Positions 22,951-25,534 of a stretch of DNA of 25,534 bases are shown in pieces; positions within the stretch are counted from its first letter, which is position 1; the number at the start of each line of letters is the position of its first letter. Origin of the DNA: JAUVRX01 sp049664225 (GTDB lineage: Bacteria > Acidobacteriota > Thermoanaerobaculia > Multivoradales > JAHEKO01). Location: NCBI GenBank assembly GCA_049664225.1, contig JBATEX010000090.1:1-25534 (forward strand), given 5' to 3'. The notes below the pieces were generated by a model. The model saw nothing but the letters and a program-made list of their open reading frames with translations, was not told the DNA's origin and ran no database searches. Position numbers and translations under genes: made by a program.

Positions 22951-24033
22951 ATGTCCAACCTGTTTTCGTCGCTACAGCTGGGACCCTACGCGCTACCCAA
23001 CCGCATCGTGATGGCACCGATGACCCGCTGCCGGGCCGACGCCAACACCGTGCCGACGCCCATCATGATCGAGTACTACCGGCAGCGCTCTTCAGCCGGT
23101 CTCATCATTACCGAGGCCACGCAGGTCTCGCGCCAGGGTATTGGCTACCCGAACACCCCGGGCATTCACGACGGGCGACAGGTGGAGGGCTGGAAGCCGA
23201 TCACCGGGGCCGTCCACGAAGCCGGCGGGCGCATCTTCCTGCAGCTCTGGCACTGCGGTCGTATCTCCCACTCTCTGTTCCAGGACGACGGCACGCTGCC
23301 GGTGGCGCCTTCGGCGGTGGCGCCAGCTGGTGAACACCTCACGCCGGCGGGGATGAAACCGTTCGAAACCCCACGGGCACTGGAGATCGATGAGATCGCC
23401 GGTGTCGTGGACAACTATCGTCGTGGGGCGCAGAGCGCTCTGGAAGCCGGCTTCGACGGGGTCGAGATCCATGGCGCTAATGGCTACCTGCCCGACCAGT
23501 TTCTTCGTGACGGCAGCAACCACCGCACCGACGCCTACGGAGGCCCGGTGGAAAACCGCGCCCGCTTCCTGCTCGAGGTTACCCAGGCTGCGGTCGACGT
23601 CTGGGGTCCTGAGCGTGTCGGGGTTCGACTCTCGCCGAGCGCCACCTTCAACGATATGCGGGACTCCGACCCGCTGGCCACCTTCGGGTACGCCATCTCG
23701 GCCCTCGACAAGCTGGGGATCGTCTATCTGCACCTCGTCGAGGGAACGGAAGCTGACGAGCGCCACGGCGGAAGTATCGTCCTCACCTCCGAGTTTCGGC
23801 CGCTGTTCGAGCGCGCGCTGATCGTCAACTCCGGCTATGACCTCGCTCGCGGCAACGCGGTCATTGGTGCCGGGGAAGCCGACCTCGTCTCCTTTGCCCA
23901 GCTGTTCCTCGCCAACCCTGATCTGCCGGCGAGGCTCGCCGCCAACGGTCCTTTCAACGAGCCCGACTTCGAGACTTTCTACGGTGGAGGAGAAAAGGGC
24001 TACTCAGACTATCCTGCTCTGGCCGAGAGTTGA
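22951..24033 (+). CDS. NADH:flavin oxidoreductase, Old Yellow Enzyme family (NemA-like)
   Basis: A 360-aa FMN-dependent TIM-barrel ene-reductase that uses NAD(P)H to reduce activated C=C bonds and, in relatives, nitro compounds or N-ethylmaleimide. The N-terminal NRIVMAPMTR (17-26) and QLWHCGR (98-104) line the FMN site. H174, N177 and Y179 in IHGANGY match the substrate-anion pair and proton donor of classical members (OYE1 H191/N194/Y196). DAYGGPVENRARF (194-206) is also typical. The start has GGAGAA 5-6 nt upstream. No regulator such as NemR is adjacent. The physiological substrate is unknown. Confidence 0.93.
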   Translation: MSNLFSSLQLGPYALPNRIVMAPMTRCRADANTVPTPIMIEYYRQRSSAGLIITEATQVSRQGIGYPNTPGIHDGRQVEGWKPITGAVHEAGGRIFLQLWHCGRISHSLFQDDGTLPVAPSAVAPAGEHLTPAGMKPFETPRALEIDEIAGVVDNYRRGAQSALEAGFDGVEIHGANGYLPDQFLRDGSNHRTDAYGGPVENRARFLLEVTQAAVDVWGPERVGVRLSPSATFNDMRDSDPLATFGYAISALDKLGIVYLHLVEGTEADERHGGSIVLTSEFRPLFERALIVNSGYDLARGNAVIGAGEADLVSFAQLFLANPDLPARLAANGPFNEPDFETFYGGGEKGYSDYPALAES

Positions 24034-24117
24034 TCAAAGGTCCCCCGTGGCTGACTCTGCGCACTCTCTACCGTTAGGAAGAAGTCGAGGAGAGGTCGGG
24101 CCCCTTTCCCGCCCCAA

Positions 24118-24140
24118 CGGAGGTGACAAAGACACCTCCG
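24118..24140 (+). terminator. Hairpin downstream of the OYE gene
   Basis: CGGAGGTG and CACCTCCG form a perfect 8-bp stem around ACAAAGA, 85 bp past the oxidoreductase stop. No T-run follows. It may be a factor-dependent terminator or part of a leader for the gene at 24285; the rest of 24034-24284 shows no gene and no riboswitch class that I recognise. Confidence 0.4.
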
Positions 24141-24284
24141 GGGGCGTAGACTGTAAGGGAGCCTCGACAAGGCCTGACCCGGTGTGAGTCCGGGGCGGAA
24201 CCAGACGAATCCAGATTCCGATTTCGGATAGAGCCGGCGGCCCGTCGGGGGGCTCGCTCTTTCCATTGCTCTGGGAGGTTCGTC

Positions 24285-25058
24285 ATGACTGGTCTGTCCC
24301 TGGCGCACAAGTTCACGTTCCTCGTTCTGTTCATGCTGATGTTGCTGTTGGCCTTTACTGCTTTCCTTGCCTGTGGGGGCAGTAGCGGGGGCTCTTCCGG
24401 CCCGATCGGCCCCGTAGATCCTGGTGACATTCTTGGTAACGGAAACGTGGTGGAGGAGTCACGCTCGGTGAGCGGGTTCTCGTCCGTCAATCTTTCTGGA
24501 GAGGGCACACTGATCATCGAGCAGACCGGTTCCGAGTCTCTGCGAGTTCGTGCGGATGACAATCTCCTGCAGTACATTCAGACCGCGGTTGTCGGTAGCG
24601 AGCTCGAGATCCGAACAGAGCCTGGGGTCGACATTCAGCCCACACAGGGAATCGAATATCTCCTGACTGTCGACGACATGACGAATGTGGGACTCTTGGG
24701 CGTGGGTAGGATCGAATGCGATGGCCTGACCACGGACAGGCTGAGCCTGGTGTTCAGCGGTGTCGGTAGCGTGTTGTTCACTGAACTGGACGCTCGGCAG
24801 CTGGATGTCAACATGAGTGGTGTCGGTGACGTCCAATTCAGCGGCACGGTGACGGAGCAGGAGGTTCGGGTCTCGGGGGTCGGCGACTACAACGGACGGG
24901 GGCTATCGAGCAATCGGGCCACTGTAGTACTCAATGGTTCCAGCTCGGCAACCGTGCGAGTCAGCGATCGCCTCACGGTGCGGGTTGATGGTAGTGGCTG
25001 CGTCTCCTACATCGGCAATCCGATCATCACGGGCACGGGCTGCACCCAGAAGCTCTAA
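24285..25058 (+). CDS. GIN-domain (DUF2807) putative lipoprotein
   Basis: 257 aa. A hydrophobic N-terminus ends in FLAC with Cys30, a plausible though imperfect lipobox, and is followed by a Gly/Ser-rich tether. The rest (about 50-255) is a right-handed beta-helix-like DUF2807/GIN domain. It has the usual opening (SVSGFSSVNLSGEGTLIIEQ) and short strand repeats such as FSGVGSV, MSGVGDV and VSGVGDY. Such proteins are cell-surface or periplasmic and described as adhesin heads; their function is unproven. The ATG has GGGAGG 6 nt upstream. It stands alone between two transcription units. Confidence 0.88.
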   Translation: MTGLSLAHKFTFLVLFMLMLLLAFTAFLACGGSSGGSSGPIGPVDPGDILGNGNVVEESRSVSGFSSVNLSGEGTLIIEQTGSESLRVRADDNLLQYIQTAVVGSELEIRTEPGVDIQPTQGIEYLLTVDDMTNVGLLGVGRIECDGLTTDRLSLVFSGVGSVLFTELDARQLDVNMSGVGDVQFSGTVTEQEVRVSGVGDYNGRGLSSNRATVVLNGSSSATVRVSDRLTVRVDGSGCVSYIGNPIITGTGCTQKL

Positions 25059-25151
25059 GACCGGCTCTATCGATGCGCGTTTGAATTGAGCTGATCCACA
25101 GCTCGGGTGGCGCGACGCCGGCGGATCTGCTACCCTCCGCTCTCAAGAGAT

Positions 25152-25170
25152 CGCCGAGACCACCTCGGCG
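25152..25170 (+). terminator. Hairpin downstream of the GIN-domain gene
   Basis: CGCCGAG (25152-25158) and CTCGGCG (25164-25170) form a perfect 7-bp stem with a 5-nt loop, about 95 bp after the stop. It lacks a T-run, so termination is plausible but not certain. Confidence 0.4.
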
Positions 25171-25177
25171 CGCGGCG

Positions 25178-25240
25178 CACAACAGGGTCTCCAACGAGTA
25201 TCGCGTCGCCCGAAAGTACCCCCTATTCACTGCTGTTGTG
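25178..25240 (+). promoter_or_regulatory. Long inverted repeat in the helicase leader
   Basis: CACAACAG (25178-25185) and CTGTTGTG (25233-25240) are perfect complements 47 nt apart, 65 bp before the DEAD-box gene. If transcribed they would form a long-range leader stem, as in cold-shock helicase mRNAs. This is a weak call because 8-bp repeats at such distance can occur by chance. Confidence 0.3.
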
Positions 25241-25304
25241 TGGGAAGGCAAAGCGGCCGTGTGTCGTCAGGACGACGATCCGGCGCGCTGGAGAGAAATA
25301 CACG

Positions 25305-25534
25305 CATGTCTAGAAACAACAACGAAACTGTACCCGGGTTCGCCCAATTCGACCTCGACCCCGTCCTGCACCGCGGCATCGCGGCGGCCGGCTTTGTGGA
25401 GCCGCGACCGATCCAGGTTCAGACCGTCCCCGCTGCCCTCCAAGGCCGCGACGTGCTCGGCCTGGCCCAGACCGGGACAGGCAAGACGGCAGCCTATGCG
25501 CTGCCCATCCTCGAGCGGCTCGTGGCGGAGCACA
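25305..25534 (+). CDS. DEAD-box RNA helicase, N-terminal part (runs off window)
   Basis: An ATG at 25305 opens a frame of at least 76 codons to the window end with no stop. It reads FAQFDLDPVLHRGIAAAGF, then EPRPIQVQTVP (Q motif) and LAQTGTGKTAAYALPILERL (motif I, Walker A). That is the start of an RhlE/CsdA-type RNA helicase, which unwinds structured RNA during ribosome assembly, mRNA decay or cold adaptation. GGAGAG lies about 12 nt upstream, slightly far for a ribosome site. The DEAD motif itself lies outside the window. Confidence 0.93.

Noticed and set aside
24141..24284. Possible cobalamin or other riboswitch before the GIN-domain gene (GTGTGAGTCCGGGGC stretch)
   Set aside because: Key conserved boxes of known classes could not be found, and the gene is not a transporter or biosynthetic enzyme.

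Overview
The window is GC-rich DNA from a Gram-negative bacterium, most likely an Acidobacteriota (Thermoanaerobaculia-like) genome or metagenome contig. The evidence is a long Ser/Thr kinase fused to a TPR sensor, a beta-barrel protein with a carboxypeptidase-regulatory-like N-domain, a TonB-receptor tail of the type common in that phylum, and several NtrC/NtrY-type two-component systems. The lineage is inferred from protein style, not from a marker gene.

Layout. 1-333: non-coding, with a perfect 30-bp palindrome and a pair of 20-bp direct repeats that resemble an IS end. 334-4490 (minus): a sigma-54-dependent response regulator translationally coupled to a 926-aa membrane histidine kinase, with a -24/-12 promoter just upstream. 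4756-6726 (minus): an outer-membrane beta-barrel protein behind a near-consensus sigma-70 promoter. 6841-7599 (minus): ComF-like protein. 7792-9512 (plus): small outer-membrane protein, then HflX GTPase. 9513-9957: non-coding, with inverted repeats and an 8-bp tandem array able to form G-quadruplexes on the strand read from the next operon. 9958-14714 (minus): a four-gene operon (efflux-type membrane-fusion protein, MacB/LolD-like ATPase, NtrC-type regulator, NtrY-like kinase) behind its own sigma-54 promoter, with no permease gene. 14966-17854 (plus): Ser/Thr kinase-TPR receptor. 17939-18014: tRNA-Ala(GGC) with its own promoter.

The segment after the tRNA (about 18.0-21.0 kb) looks like an acquired islet. 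It holds a T-arm-like duplicate, a possible STAS fragment, a 16-bp palindrome, a DUF1611/DgcN-type gene broken by one in-frame TAA, a translationally coupled alanine/ornithine-racemase-family gene, and directly after it a short remnant of a Tn3-family transposase. Next come an RRM RNA-binding protein (minus) with a structured leader and strong terminator, the C-terminal remnant of a TonB-dependent receptor, a small secreted protein, an Old Yellow Enzyme family oxidoreductase, a GIN-domain (DUF2807) lipoprotein, and the start of a DEAD-box RNA helicase running off the window.

Functional reading. The two regulator/kinase pairs each sit behind a sigma-54-type promoter and each encode a sigma-54 activator, so both are probably autoregulated envelope or efflux response circuits. 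The islet suggests recent gain, and possibly ongoing loss, of a D-/L-amino-acid metabolism module.
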